Counted from the first letter of the stretch, positions 18,406-26,854 are shown. The stretch: 34,934 nt of DNA from Pseudanabaena sp. SR411 (GCF_002251945.1 NZ_NDHW01000215.1:341-35274); one strand, 5' to 3'. Notes: generated by a model from the letters alone, not told the origin. Translations and numbers: made by a program.

Positions 18406-18503
18406 CAACGTTTCCTATTTATTTATGAAGAATTTTTGCTGTCCTAACTTTAGCAGAAAAAATACAAGCTCTGCGGGGATCGGTAAATTCTCTTGGTATA
18501 TTC

Positions 18504-18546
18504 CCAAAAGCTAGAGACGACGCAATGCGCCGCCTCTAGCTTTTGG
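18504..18546. repeat. Inverted repeat upstream of pheS
   Basis: Perfect outer 13-bp arms CCAAAAGCTAGAG, then seven inner pairs with two A-C mismatches, apex GC-AAT-GC. The mismatches look like decay of formerly paired G-C bases. It lies between the M23 peptidase terminator and pheS. Confidence 0.75.
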
Positions 18547-18565
18547 ATCTAAAATATACAAGCAA

Positions 18566-18604
18566 AAAAAGCAGATGGTTTGCTAAGCAAACCATCTGCT
18601 TTTT
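18566..18604 (-). terminator. Rho-independent terminator of the LysM/M23 peptidase gene
   Basis: Perfect 18-bp stem AAAAAGCAGATGGTTTGC with loop TAA. Read on the minus strand it begins 20 bases after the peptidase stop and ends in a run of seven T. It separates that gene from pheS. Confidence 0.85.
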
Positions 18605-18623
18605 AAAAGATATCATTTAATTT

Positions 18624-21167
18624 TTATCTTTTAGCGCTAGCTAAGAATGCCATTGGGTCGATCGCACTACCACCATTGGGACGTATCTCAAAGTGGAGGT
18701 GAGGACCTGTACTGAATCCAGTACTACCCATTGCGCCAATAAGCTGTCCTTGTCCAACTGTTTGTCCTTCTTTAACATACAGTTCATTCATGTGAGCGTA
18801 TCTGGTAATTGTGCCATCAGCATGACGAATATCGATCATATTACCGTAGCCGCCATCATTCCACTGGGAGTACTCAACAACACCTGATGCTGCTGCCAAA
18901 ATCGGTGTGCCAACAGGTGCAGCAATATCAATACCAGCATGAATCCTTCCCCAACGCCAGCCATATCCAGATGTAAATACACCATCGGCAGGCCAGATAA
19001 AGCCAGTCGATAATCCATAATCTTGGACATCAGGTAAGTAAGCACTGGCTGTCAGTTGTGGTAACTGAGGAGAAATTCCTGAACGATCCCCTGGGTTGGC
19101 GATCGCACTACGATTACCATCAAAATTGCGATCAGGATTGGGTGAAGCATTTAAATTTGCGGCTGCAATCTTAGCTGCTTCTAGCTTACGAGCTTCTTCA
19201 GCCCTGCGTGCTGCTTCTTTGATTTCTGCGTCACGAACTTTAGCATTGAGTTGATCCACTTCAGTCTCTAAGCGCTTCACTTCTAGGGAAGTCATCCTTG
19301 CTTCAGGCTCAGGTAATAGAGCAACTTGATTTGGTTGTGCAATGATCGCCGTTTGTTGGTCAACAGAAGCTGAAGCAGGAACCTTTGGCGCAAGACTAGC
19401 TGCTAACCTTGCGGGAATCTGGACGTTTGGCTCAGATGCGGGTTGAGAGATCGCAGATATTGGCTCAAGATTATTGGTGTTGCCTTGCTCGATCGCCCGA
19501 TTTGCAGGAATAGTCGGGGTTGATATAGCAGCTACAGGTGCAGGCTTGGTAATCGGTTCGGCTGCTGGTTGATTCAACGCCTCCACAGGAGCATTACCTA
19601 GACTGACTTTCTGTTCCTTGATCAAGGCTGTGGGGATCTGGGGAACTGATAAAGCTGCAGCAATTCTAGGCGAGAATTGGATCTGAGGTTCAGCGACTGG
19701 CTGTGAAGAGTTAGCTTCAATAGGGATTGAACGACTGTTACTGTACTGCTCAGCAGCGGTAGCCGCAGGGATTGATGGTGTGGCGATCGATCTAGCTGGC
19801 AAATTAAGAGCCGTCGAAGATAGAGCAGGGTTTTTCTTATTGTTAGAACCACCTAGCTCACCCAACAACTGGTCAGGAGCAAAGGGGAAAAGCGCAACCG
19901 CAACTTTAACTGCTGGCTCATTAGCAACTGGTAAACTTGTTTGCAAAGCCGTGGGCTTAGTTTGCAAACTGGCTGACTGTTCTTGAGCAGGAGCAACTGG
20001 CAGATTATTAGAAGCTTCAGAGCCAGTTAGCTGCATTAAACCGTCCCAAGGAGAAACACGGTTAGCTGCTGCGATCTTAGTGACTGTCTCCTTGGGCAAA
20101 ACCATCGGTGTTGCAGCCGTAACTCTTACTGGTTCAACTTCTCTAGAAGTCGAAGAAACTCTTGTAGTCTCAGACAAAGTTGCTACAGGAGATGGGATTT
20201 GCTTGATTGGCTTCTCATTAGAAGAGGCGATCGTTTGAGTGGCTGGTAGATTGCGCTCTTGAGGTAGCTTTAACTCTTGATTAAGTTCTAACCATTGAGG
20301 ATTTTCTAGCTTATTTGCTTCAATGATTGACTTTTGGGTAATACCGTAGCGGCGAGCAATAGTCTCGATCGTATCGCCATTCTGAACACGGTAGGAAGTA
20401 TACTTTGGCTGCTTGGAGATGGAGTTTTCAGCGACATTTGACTTAGAGTTGGTGCTAGCTAAGGTAGCTATTGCCTTTTTCCCTTCCAATTCTTGCAAGC
20501 GTTGCATTAAGCGCTCTTTTTCGGCTATTAACTGTCTCTTGACATGACCTTCTTTAACCTGCATTAAGGTCGAGACATTGCCTGGAATTACCAGAGGCTG
20601 ATCAATCGCTAAAAAGTCCCCAGAAGTTAAGGAGGTAAACTTAATGATTTCGTTCTTAGGAACGTTGTAGTAACTAGAAATAGCTTCGAGGGTATCGCCT
20701 GGTTTAACCTTGTGAACTAAACCGTTCACTGGAGGGATTACCAACTTCGCGCCTGGTTGCAATTCAGTATTTGCACTTATGTTGTTTGAAGCCGCGATCG
20801 CGGCTGCATCAACTTGATAAACTTGAGTTAATTTCCATAAAGTTTCATCTTCACGAACTTCATGGACAATTACACCTTGGGCATGATCCCATGTACCTGA
20901 GGCGATCGCAGTTCTTGCCATTTCATACTTACGTTCCTGATTTTGTGACATCACATCAGTCAAAGTACGAGATGACGCAGCAACAGGCGAAGCCTTGAGA
21001 TTATTATTCGCTGTTTGTTGGTTAACCAACACCCCCACAGTTCCAGCGGATAGAGCAAACCCCAAAACTGCAAGCGAACGACGCACCTTCAGAGAGGTCA
21101 TCTTTTCACCCAATGTCAGGGAAACATTGGTTGTTAGATCCTCGTCTTTGGAAGATATCTTTTTCAA
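18624..21167 (-). CDS. LysM-containing M23 metallopeptidase (murein hydrolase or its activator)
   Basis: An 847-residue envelope protein. One hydrophobic segment at 30-48 (RSLAVLGFALSAGTVGVLV) anchors or exports it. Three LysM peptidoglycan-binding domains lie at about 101-145, 151-195 and 258-302. A long Pro/Ala/Ser-rich linker (about 305-640), then a short coiled coil (LEVKRLETEVDQLNAKVRDAEIKEA), leads to the LytM/M23 domain at about 723-845. Its zinc ligands His743 and Asp747 (HAGID), His792 and His825 (HLHFE) are intact, so it is probably an active endopeptidase, unlike degenerate EnvC/NlpD activators. Start: TTG at 21167 with a strong AGGAGG at 21175-21180 spaced seven bases; the ATG at 21101 has a poorer site and would lose 22 residues. 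Confidence 0.9.
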   Translation of the reverse strand: MKKISSKDEDLTTNVSLTLGEKMTSLKVRRSLAVLGFALSAGTVGVLVNQQTANNNLKASPVAASSRTLTDVMSQNQERKYEMARTAIASGTWDHAQGVIVHEVREDETLWKLTQVYQVDAAAIAASNNISANTELQPGAKLVIPPVNGLVHKVKPGDTLEAISSYYNVPKNEIIKFTSLTSGDFLAIDQPLVIPGNVSTLMQVKEGHVKRQLIAEKERLMQRLQELEGKKAIATLASTNSKSNVAENSISKQPKYTSYRVQNGDTIETIARRYGITQKSIIEANKLENPQWLELNQELKLPQERNLPATQTIASSNEKPIKQIPSPVATLSETTRVSSTSREVEPVRVTAATPMVLPKETVTKIAAANRVSPWDGLMQLTGSEASNNLPVAPAQEQSASLQTKPTALQTSLPVANEPAVKVAVALFPFAPDQLLGELGGSNNKKNPALSSTALNLPARSIATPSIPAATAAEQYSNSRSIPIEANSSQPVAEPQIQFSPRIAAALSVPQIPTALIKEQKVSLGNAPVEALNQPAAEPITKPAPVAAISTPTIPANRAIEQGNTNNLEPISAISQPASEPNVQIPARLAASLAPKVPASASVDQQTAIIAQPNQVALLPEPEARMTSLEVKRLETEVDQLNAKVRDAEIKEAARRAEEARKLEAAKIAAANLNASPNPDRNFDGNRSAIANPGDRSGISPQLPQLTASAYLPDVQDYGLSTGFIWPADGVFTSGYGWRWGRIHAGIDIAAPVGTPILAAASGVVEYSQWNDGGYGNMIDIRHADGTITRYAHMNELYVKEGQTVGQGQLIGAMGSTGFSTGPHLHFEIRPNGGSAIDPMAFLASAKR

Positions 21168-22322
21168 AAAACTGCCTCCTCTAAACTAGCTTTGCTCCTG
21201 ATAAATCAAGTGTGAGAATAAAGCGAGTTAAATAATTTAGCCTATTTAAATTAGCAAATTATTAACCCAGCAAGGAGCAATTACAGATAATAAGTTACCT
21301 TGATTTTTTCCTTAAAACAAGTTCATGATGAACAGCAAAAAAAGCGATTTTATGCATTCAAGCCTTTTGTTTTGTTGGATGCACATATGCAGTTGTTCTG
21401 TCAACCATCAGTTTGGTAAAATAATCTTGCAAAATCTATAAAAAATCAATTTGTACTTAAATATGCCTAAAGATAGTTTTTATGAAAAACGCTTCTCCCC
21501 AGTTATCGTTTTTTTTGAGACTACAAAATGATTTTGCTTAATTCGAGATCTTAAGGTATCTCTCATTCCCATGGATAGCAATAGCAGTTATTATAGTTTT
21601 TTATAGGTGCAAGCTCTTGATATCTCTGTTTTACGCTTATTTACTTTGTCTAGCGTTTTAAATTAATTTTTTTTGTTGTGTAATCTTTTTTTAACAATTT
21701 GCTTCAAAAAATTTACAAAATGCATCCTAAGTAGACAACTTAACTAGATTAAAACCTGAAAATGAAAGGCGGTAACTTACAATGCTTTTCATCTTCGGGT
21801 TGTATATTTTGCTTCCTTGTGGCAGTAGTTGATAGCAATAACCATAGACTCATCTCTAAAAGGCTAAGGTCGAGTATCTTGCAGTACCTTTACCTTCCGA
21901 GGATAGTACCTGCAATTTACTGGCGATCGCAGGATGTATACATAATTACATTGGGTACAGGAATAGCTTAAAATTACTTTAAAAATGCCTTAAAAAATGA
22001 AATCACATTTGGAGACAGCAGCTTTTATCAGCACAACTAAGGGACGCGCAGTGAAATAAAAACAGTGTTTTTGTGACGCGGCGTTGACGCGCTACAAAAA
22101 AATGGGTTCTTTATTCGATCTCCAAACCCTAAAGTAAAGAGACTCTACCCATCTTTAAATTAGGGTTAACGTACTTTAATTTGCTCGAAAACCGTTGTCA
22201 GACTAATTGAATAGATTTCCATATCGAAATAGGCAGCACATAGCTTTGTCTACCTGATATTGAAATTCTGCCATTTTTAGCACTATAGGCTAATTTAAAG
22301 ACTTTTTAGGAAAAGAAGATCT
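21168..22322. other. Long divergent intergenic region (about 1.15 kb)
   Basis: Separates the minus-strand M23 peptidase gene from the plus-strand GH57 gene. Strongly AT-rich. I see only weak frames (a 69-codon frame at 21762-21971 looks non-coding), an AGGAGG ribosome site for the peptidase at its left edge, and GACGCG repeated at 22074-22079 and 22086-22091. No perfect long palindrome of the kind found in most other gaps was noticed. Looked for and did not recognise a c-di-AMP (ydaO) riboswitch, 6S RNA, tmRNA or RNase P RNA. The length leaves room for an unrecognised non-coding RNA or a long 5' leader. Confidence 0.5.
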
Positions 22323-23921
22323 ATGAGCATTGGATATCTCGCGCTGGTCTTACACGCTCACCTGCCTTACGTCCGCCACCCCGAAAGCGACTACGTACTT
22401 GAAGAAGAATGGCTATATGAGGCGATCACTGAGACTTATATTCCCCTAATCAAAGTATATGAGGGGCTGAGGCGAGATGGTATTGATTTCAAAATGACTA
22501 TGAGCATGACCCCGCCATTGGTATCAATGTTGCGCGATCCTCTCCTGCAAGAACGTTATGATAAGCATCTGGCTCTGTTACAGCAATTGGTTGAGCTTGA
22601 AGTAATCCGCAATGAACATAATGGTCATGTTAAGTATCTTGCTGAGTACTATGTCAAAGAATTTGCCGAAACTCGCGAAACTTGGGAAAAATACGGCGGC
22701 GATCTGGTAACTGCGTTTAAGCAATTCCAAGACACAAATAATCTGGAAATTATTACCTGCGGAGCGACTCATGGCTATCTACCATTGATGAAAATGTATC
22801 CAGAGGCAGTCTGGGCGCAACTAGAAGTCGCAGTTGAACATTACACCCAAGAATTTGGTCGCGCACCGAATGGAATTTGGTTGCCAGAATGTGCTTATTA
22901 CGATGGACTAGAGAGATTATTAGCAGATGTAGGATTGCGCTATTTCCTGACCGATGGACATGGCATTTTGTATGGTCAGCCTCGACCTCGGTTTGGCACA
23001 TATGCGCCTGTTTTTACGGAAACAGGTGTAGCTGCCTTTGCGCGTGATCATGAGTCCTCACAGCAAGTATGGTCATCGAAAGTCGGTTACCCAGGCGATC
23101 CTGTTTATCGGGAGTTTTACAAAGATTTAGGCTGGGAAGCGGAGTATGAGTATATTAAGCCGTTTATCATGCCTAACGGTCAGCGTAAAAATACAGGTGT
23201 CAAATATCACCGAATTACAGGGCGTGATTTTGGCTTAGATTCCAAACAACTTTACGATCCTTATTGGGCAAAAGAAAAGGCAGCCGAAAATGCGACTAAC
23301 TTCATGCAAAATCGCGAACGGCAGATTGGTTATCTCCATGACATGATGGGTCGTCCGCCACTTGTGGTATCTCCCTACGATGCAGAGTTGTTTGGGCATT
23401 GGTGGTATGAAGGTCCTTGGTTTATTGACTTTTTGATCCGTAAGTCCTATTACGATCAAACAACCTATGAGATGACGCATCTTGCCGATTATTTGCGTGT
23501 CAACCCCACTCAACAGGTATCACGTCCTGCTCAATCTAGTTGGGGTTATAAGGGCTTCCATGAATATTGGCTCAATGAGACGAATGCTTGGGTTTATCAG
23601 CATTTACACAAAGGTGCGGAACGGATGATTCATCTGTCCTATCGTGAACCTGCGGATGAACTAGAGTGGAGAGCTTTAAATCAGGCGGCGCGTGAGTTGC
23701 TTTTGGCGCAATCCTCCGATTGGGCTTTCATTATGCGTACTGGCACGATGGTTCCCTATGCGGTTAGAAGGACGCGATCGCACTTAATGCGATTGGAGAA
23801 ATTATTTGAAGATATCGAGGCAGGCAAAATTGACGCTGGTTGGTTGGAGAAAATTGAATATATAGACAATATATTCCCTGACATTAATTACAGAACCTAT
23901 CGACCATTGACTGCTGGCTAA
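22323..23921 (+). CDS. GH57 family 1,4-alpha-glucan branching enzyme (DUF1957 C-terminal domain)
   Basis: Forms alpha-1,6 branches in glycogen. The 532 residues start at once with the GH57 barrel (GYLALVLHAHLPYVRHPE; HAH is the family's first motif). The catalytic nucleophile Glu189 lies in GIWLPECAYY and the acid/base Asp353 in SPYDAELFGHWW. The helical C-terminal DUF1957 region follows (SSWGYKGFHEYWLNETNAWV, then AQSSDWAFIMRTGTMVPYA). Length is typical. The ATG at 22323 follows an A/G-rich stretch (AGGAAAAGAAG). Most cyanobacteria also have a GH13 GlgB; its presence here is unknown. A strong terminator follows. Confidence 0.93.
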   Translation: MSIGYLALVLHAHLPYVRHPESDYVLEEEWLYEAITETYIPLIKVYEGLRRDGIDFKMTMSMTPPLVSMLRDPLLQERYDKHLALLQQLVELEVIRNEHNGHVKYLAEYYVKEFAETRETWEKYGGDLVTAFKQFQDTNNLEIITCGATHGYLPLMKMYPEAVWAQLEVAVEHYTQEFGRAPNGIWLPECAYYDGLERLLADVGLRYFLTDGHGILYGQPRPRFGTYAPVFTETGVAAFARDHESSQQVWSSKVGYPGDPVYREFYKDLGWEAEYEYIKPFIMPNGQRKNTGVKYHRITGRDFGLDSKQLYDPYWAKEKAAENATNFMQNRERQIGYLHDMMGRPPLVVSPYDAELFGHWWYEGPWFIDFLIRKSYYDQTTYEMTHLADYLRVNPTQQVSRPAQSSWGYKGFHEYWLNETNAWVYQHLHKGAERMIHLSYREPADELEWRALNQAARELLLAQSSDWAFIMRTGTMVPYAVRRTRSHLMRLEKLFEDIEAGKIDAGWLEKIEYIDNIFPDINYRTYRPLTAG

Positions 23922-23934
23922 TTGATTCAGTAGC

Positions 23935-23985
23935 AACCCCAAAAGAGAAAAGAGGCGCAATGCGCCTCTTTTCTCTTTTGGGGTT
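23935..23985. terminator. Terminator hairpin after the GH57 gene
   Basis: Perfect 24-bp stem beginning AACCCCAAAAGAGAAAAG, apex GC-AAT-GC, 13 bases after the stop codon. The stem is much longer than needed for termination. Confidence 0.75.
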
Positions 23986-24060
23986 TTGCTTTTGTCCTTA
24001 TACACTTGGCGGCAGCTATAATACAAGACTTTTTCTTTACATTTATTTAACAAAGTGTTA

Positions 24061-24074
24061 GTAGCATATGCTAC
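24061..24074. promoter_or_regulatory. Perfect NtcA-type palindrome GTAGCATATGCTAC
   Basis: GTA-N8-TAC with a fully palindromic core, 67 bases upstream of the 51-residue gene. Downstream, TATGGT at 24094-24099 (spacing 19) and TACTTA at 24099-24104 (spacing 24) are possible -10 hexamers; neither has the ideal 22-base spacing. NtcA could therefore activate or repress. Confidence 0.65.
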
Positions 24075-24140
24075 CGTTTAGATAATTATATGTTATGGTA
24101 CTTATATATAAACAATATGTAATTTATAAGGATATTAGCG

Positions 24141-24296
24141 ATGAATACTCTTCAAAGAAAAGCCGAAGCTGCTGCAAATCATAAAGCCAATCTATCAGCA
24201 TCAGTCAAGCGCCGTATGGAAGTTGCTCGTGCTAATAATGACGCTGGATTACTAAATGTCCTAGAACAAGAAATGAAGCAACTGGGCTTAAATTAA
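24141..24296 (+). CDS. 51-residue protein, possible PirA (PII-interacting regulator of arginine synthesis)
   Basis: A 51-residue, charged, largely helical cytoplasmic protein: it begins MNTLQRKAEAAANHKANLSA and ends EQEMKQLGLN. No membrane span. The ATG at 24141 has AAGGAT 9 bases upstream, and codon use is like the neighbours. A perfect NtcA-type palindrome lies 67 bases upstream, and a terminator overlaps the stop codon. In Synechocystis PirA is a 51-residue NtcA-controlled protein that binds PII and frees N-acetylglutamate kinase from it. Length, NtcA site and character agree, but I identify it from these and a vague memory of the sequence only. It could be another small nitrogen-regulated protein. 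Confidence 0.8.
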   Translation: MNTLQRKAEAAANHKANLSASVKRRMEVARANNDAGLLNVLEQEMKQLGLN

Positions 24297-24330
24297 ACAA
24301 AAAAGGGACGCTAAGCGTCCCTTTTTTGTT
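24296..24330. terminator. Bidirectional terminator between the 51-residue gene and tldD
   Basis: Perfect 16-bp stem AACAAAAAAGGGACGC with loop TAA, exactly filling the gap between two convergent genes and overlapping both stop codons. Its core AAAAGGGACGC recurs in the hairpin on the other side of tldD (25784-25820). Confidence 0.9.
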
Positions 24331-25771
24331 AGGATGCACCGCCGAAAACTTCAATGTTTTCAAATAGACAGACTGGGGAAGCATGTCCTACACGAATTAC
24401 TTGGTTAGGCTCACCTTTGCCACAAAATGGCGAACCATAGGCTTCGACAGTGTGGCGATCGCCTACTTTTGTCAGGCTATTCCAGAATTGATTGGTAATC
24501 CCGCGATAATTAGGATTACGCAGAGTTTTGGTTAATTTGCCATTTTCGATGAGTTTCGCGTATTCGCAGCCAAATTGAAACTTATTGCGATAATCATCGA
24601 TTGACCAAGAGCGATTGGATTCCATATATACGCCACTTTCAACATTGGCGATGATTTCTTCAAAGGATTGTTCGCCCGCTTCAAGGTTAATATTTGCCAT
24701 GCGATCAATCGCGGGACGATTCCACGAGGTTGCTCTGGCATTAGCTACACCTTCAATGCCCGATCGCACTTGACTTTCAGAACTACCTAGTCCTCGCAAA
24801 AGCTTACCTTCTTTGATCAAATATTCTTTGGTAGCAGGTATTCCTGAATCATCAAAGCCATAGCTAGCAAATTCGCCAGCCATCGTGGGGTCAAAGGAGA
24901 CGTTCATTAATCGTGAACCATACTGCATATTGCCAAAGTCCTCAAGTTTGACAAAGCTGCCACCTGCGTAATTGCGCTCATCTCCTAGGATGCGATCTAT
25001 TTCTAAGGGATGTCCGATGCTTTCATGGATTTGCAGCAACATTTGATCTGGTGCAAGGACTAGTGCTGTGGTTGCTGTGGGACATTCTGTAGCGGAGAGT
25101 AGCTCAATGGCTTGTTCGCCAATAATTTGCGCTCTTTGCAAAATTGATTGGCGATCAAATACTTCCATCCCGATTTGATGGCATCGAGCAAGTTGTCCGT
25201 TATCACCGCGTCGTTGAATGATCGCGCCATCTTGAGCCGTAGCTGCGTAGTCTGTAGCTATGACCAGAAATTTTTGATAAATGTCAGAGCCGTTACTACT
25301 AACAAAGTTGGTTTCAATTTCAGTAATGACGGCATAGGCACTAGTTTTGACGATCTTGTCAGAAACTTTTAAGGTGTCGCAGATCTCGATCAAGAGTTCA
25401 TTGATTTCTTTCGGGGCGATCGCATCCGATGGTTTGAGAAATGGTGAGAAGTACTGCCCGATCGCCTGTGGTCGTTGAGCGATCGTAAAGCGATGTACAG
25501 CCCATTTCGCAGCAGTTTTCGCTTGTTGATAGGCTTTCTGCGCTGTAATTTGGATATTTTCGAGGTCGAGATGATTGGTACTAGCATAGCCAAACTGTCC
25601 GTCAGCTAATACTTCGATCATCACGCCGTGGGACTGGCTACGTCCATTGGACTGGGGTTTGCGATCGCGTACATATCGAGTCGTATTAGTTTCTTTGACT
25701 TCACGTAAGCCGATCCATTCAGCAGATGGTAGATCAATATGAGATAAGGCGGCTTTTAAATCAAATTGCAT
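24329..25771 (-). CDS. tldD: TldD-type metalloprotease (TldD/PmbA family)
   Basis: TldD, normally with its partner TldE/PmbA, forms a zinc protease that degrades unfolded peptides and can mature peptide products. The 480 residues include the zinc motif IHESIGHPLEIDR with His249, Glu250 and His254 (HExxxH), which TldD has and TldE/PmbA lacks. The C-terminal part carries ATSWNRPAIDRMANINLEAG and GNTYTL-like family blocks. I start at ATG 25771 (MQFDLKAALS); the frame continues upstream only through the hairpin and the antisense of tRNA-Gly. No pmbA partner lies in the window. It is bounded on both sides by hairpins sharing the GGGACGC core. Confidence 0.88.
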   Translation of the reverse strand: MQFDLKAALSHIDLPSAEWIGLREVKETNTTRYVRDRKPQSNGRSQSHGVMIEVLADGQFGYASTNHLDLENIQITAQKAYQQAKTAAKWAVHRFTIAQRPQAIGQYFSPFLKPSDAIAPKEINELLIEICDTLKVSDKIVKTSAYAVITEIETNFVSSNGSDIYQKFLVIATDYAATAQDGAIIQRRGDNGQLARCHQIGMEVFDRQSILQRAQIIGEQAIELLSATECPTATTALVLAPDQMLLQIHESIGHPLEIDRILGDERNYAGGSFVKLEDFGNMQYGSRLMNVSFDPTMAGEFASYGFDDSGIPATKEYLIKEGKLLRGLGSSESQVRSGIEGVANARATSWNRPAIDRMANINLEAGEQSFEEIIANVESGVYMESNRSWSIDDYRNKFQFGCEYAKLIENGKLTKTLRNPNYRGITNQFWNSLTKVGDRHTVEAYGSPFCGKGEPNQVIRVGHASPVCLFENIEVFGGAS

Positions 25772-25783
25772 CAGTAAAATCCA

Positions 25784-25820
25784 TAAAGTAAAAGGGACGC
25801 AAAGCGTCCCTTTTACTTTA
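25784..25820 (-). terminator. Hairpin between tRNA-Gly and tldD (probable tRNA terminator)
   Basis: Perfect 17-bp stem TAAAGTAAAAGGGACGC with loop AAA, 11 bases beyond the tRNA 3' end on the minus strand. It is also 12 bases upstream of the tldD start, so it may influence tldD expression. Confidence 0.75.
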
Positions 25821-25830
25821 TCAACTATTA

Positions 25831-25902
25831 AGCGGGTGATGGGATTCGAACCCACGACATTCTCCTTGGCAAGGAGATGCTCTACCACTGAGCCACACCC
25901 GC
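25831..25902 (-). tRNA. tRNA-Gly (anticodon GCC)
   Basis: On the minus strand the sequence begins GCGGGTGTGGCTCAGTGG. The seven-bp acceptor stem GCGGGTG/CACCCGC, D-loop AGTGGTAGA, anticodon arm TCTCCTTGCCAAGGAGA with anticodon GCC, T-arm GTGGGTTCGAATCCCAT and discriminator U all fit a 72-nucleotide glycine tRNA. The 3' CCA is not encoded. Confidence 0.97.
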
Positions 25903-26003
25903 ATTTCCAAAATTACTTAGTACTTTGTTAAGTCACTTACTTGCGTTTAGCGCTTTATTAATATGACAAACATTGCGATTAATGTCAACTATTTTTTTAT
26001 CTC

Positions 26004-26040
26004 TAAAAGATTAGGGGCGCGAAGCGCCCCTAATCTTTTA
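26004..26040. terminator. Hairpin at the end of the flavin-reductase-domain gene
   Basis: Perfect 17-bp stem TAAAAGATTAGGGGCGC with loop GAA; it overlaps the stop codon of the minus-strand gene ending at 26038. On the minus strand AT-rich sequence with a T/A tract follows, consistent with termination before tRNA-Gly. Confidence 0.75.
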
Positions 26041-26526
26041 GTATTTGAAGCCATTTTTGCGAGTGTGGATGGCAGGTTCGCCATCGCGGAGGCGATCGCC
26101 TGCGGTGATCGTTGCCAAAATTACAGTATGGTCACTAGCATCAAGACTACTTGTAACTGTCGCATCAAGATAGGCGATCGACTCAGTTAGGTAGGGCTGA
26201 CCACTGGGGGCTGTGGCAGTCTCCAGCCCCTCAAAAGGATCAACATCGGGAGCAAACCCTTTGGCAAAATGTCCGATAATTTTGCCATTTCCTTTTTCGG
26301 CAATATTAATTACAACTGGACTACCGACGGTTAAAAAAGATTCAATGGGTCTACCTTTGCCAACAATGATTGTTACGGAAGGAGGGTTAAATCCAGCCTG
26401 TTGCACCCATGAAGCGAGCATGGTGGCAGTTTTGCCATTTTGTTGAGATGTAACAATAAACAACCCACTGGGGATCGCACCGATGGCGGCTCCGAGTTGT
26501 TCATCTTGAGATGTGGTAACGGTCAT
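26038..26526 (-). CDS. Flavin reductase domain protein (FMN-binding split-barrel)
   Basis: A 162-residue single-domain protein of the HpaC/flavin-reductase-like family, which binds FMN and passes electrons from NAD(P)H to flavin. Family features are AAIGAIPSGLFIVTSQQNGKT (beta-barrel start), MLASWVQQAGFNPPSVTIIVGKGRP, FAKGFAPDVDPFEGLE and the end part IAYLDATVTSSLDASDHTVILATI. The sequence resembles the C-terminal flavin reductase module of cyanobacterial flavodiiron proteins but stands alone, without the metallo-lactamase and flavodoxin parts. ATG at 26526. Partner unknown. Confidence 0.85.
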   Translation of the reverse strand: MTVTTSQDEQLGAAIGAIPSGLFIVTSQQNGKTATMLASWVQQAGFNPPSVTIIVGKGRPIESFLTVGSPVVINIAEKGNGKIIGHFAKGFAPDVDPFEGLETATAPSGQPYLTESIAYLDATVTSSLDASDHTVILATITAGDRLRDGEPAIHTRKNGFKY

Positions 26527-26566
26527 TATTCACTAAAATTATAAAAAGACTTTTTTTAGCTTAACT

Positions 26567-26582
26567 TACAGCGCTTTGCGCT
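26567..26582. repeat. Short palindrome TACAGCGCTTTGCGCT, second copy
   Basis: Identical to 8317-8332. It is followed 12 bases later by the long hairpin at 26595-26642, a pairing also seen at 32635-32718. Confidence 0.75.
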
Positions 26583-26594
26583 CAAACCCAAACC

Positions 26595-26642
26595 AAGAGA
26601 TTTTTTGAAAGGTTTACAAATCAACCTTTCAAAAAATCTCTT
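26595..26642. repeat. Perfect 20-bp inverted repeat
   Basis: Arms AAGAGATTTTTTGAAAGGTT and its complement with an eight-base loop TACAAATC. ACCC before and GGGT after can extend the pairing across a small bulge. It lies upstream of the flavin-reductase gene on the minus strand and beyond the terminator of the 44-residue gene. Confidence 0.8.
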
Positions 26643-26673
26643 TAGGGTCGTTTGCTCGCTAATTGCTGTAGTA

Positions 26674-26706
26674 AATAAAAAGCGGCGCATAGCGCCGCTT
26701 TTTATT
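26674..26706 (-). terminator. Terminator of the 44-residue membrane protein gene
   Basis: Perfect 15-bp stem AATAAAAAGCGGCGC with loop ATA, 13 bases after the stop at 26720 on the minus strand, with T-rich 3' side in that direction. Confidence 0.8.
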
Positions 26707-26719
26707 CAATATTTAAGCT

Positions 26720-26854
26720 TTAGACGTAAGCAGTCTGGAATCCCCACCAGAGCAGGAACCCGATCGCACTCAAAACCACCACGCTGGATAGCACGATTGA
26801 TAAAGGGCTATCGGCATTTTCAAACTTCATGATGCCGCGATTAAAATCTGACAT
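26720..26854 (-). CDS. 44-residue single-span membrane protein, probable thylakoid complex subunit
   Basis: The frame encodes 44 residues: a polar N-terminus (MSDFNRGIMKFENADSPLS), one hydrophobic span (about IVLSSVVVLSAIGFLLWWGF) and a short end QTAYV. This size and layout are typical of low-molecular-weight subunits of photosystem II, cytochrome b6f, photosystem I or the NDH-1 complex. I cannot match it to a named subunit with certainty. It has its own perfect terminator at 26674-26706, which argues for a real, separately transcribed gene. Start ATG at 26854; only a weak TAGG upstream. Confidence 0.75.
   Translation of the reverse strand: MSDFNRGIMKFENADSPLSIVLSSVVVLSAIGFLLWWGFQTAYV

Noticed and set aside
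21168-21700. c-di-AMP riboswitch upstream of the LysM/M23 gene
   Set aside because: Such riboswitches can precede cell-wall peptidase genes, but none of the conserved blocks was recognised.
21762-21971. 69-codon open frame in the long intergenic region
   Set aside because: No ribosome site, odd composition, no recognisable features.
25772-25888. N-terminal extension of tldD
   Set aside because: The upstream in-frame codons are the antisense of tRNA-Gly and a hairpin (the MVEHLLAKENVVGSNPITR pattern is a classic tRNA artefact).
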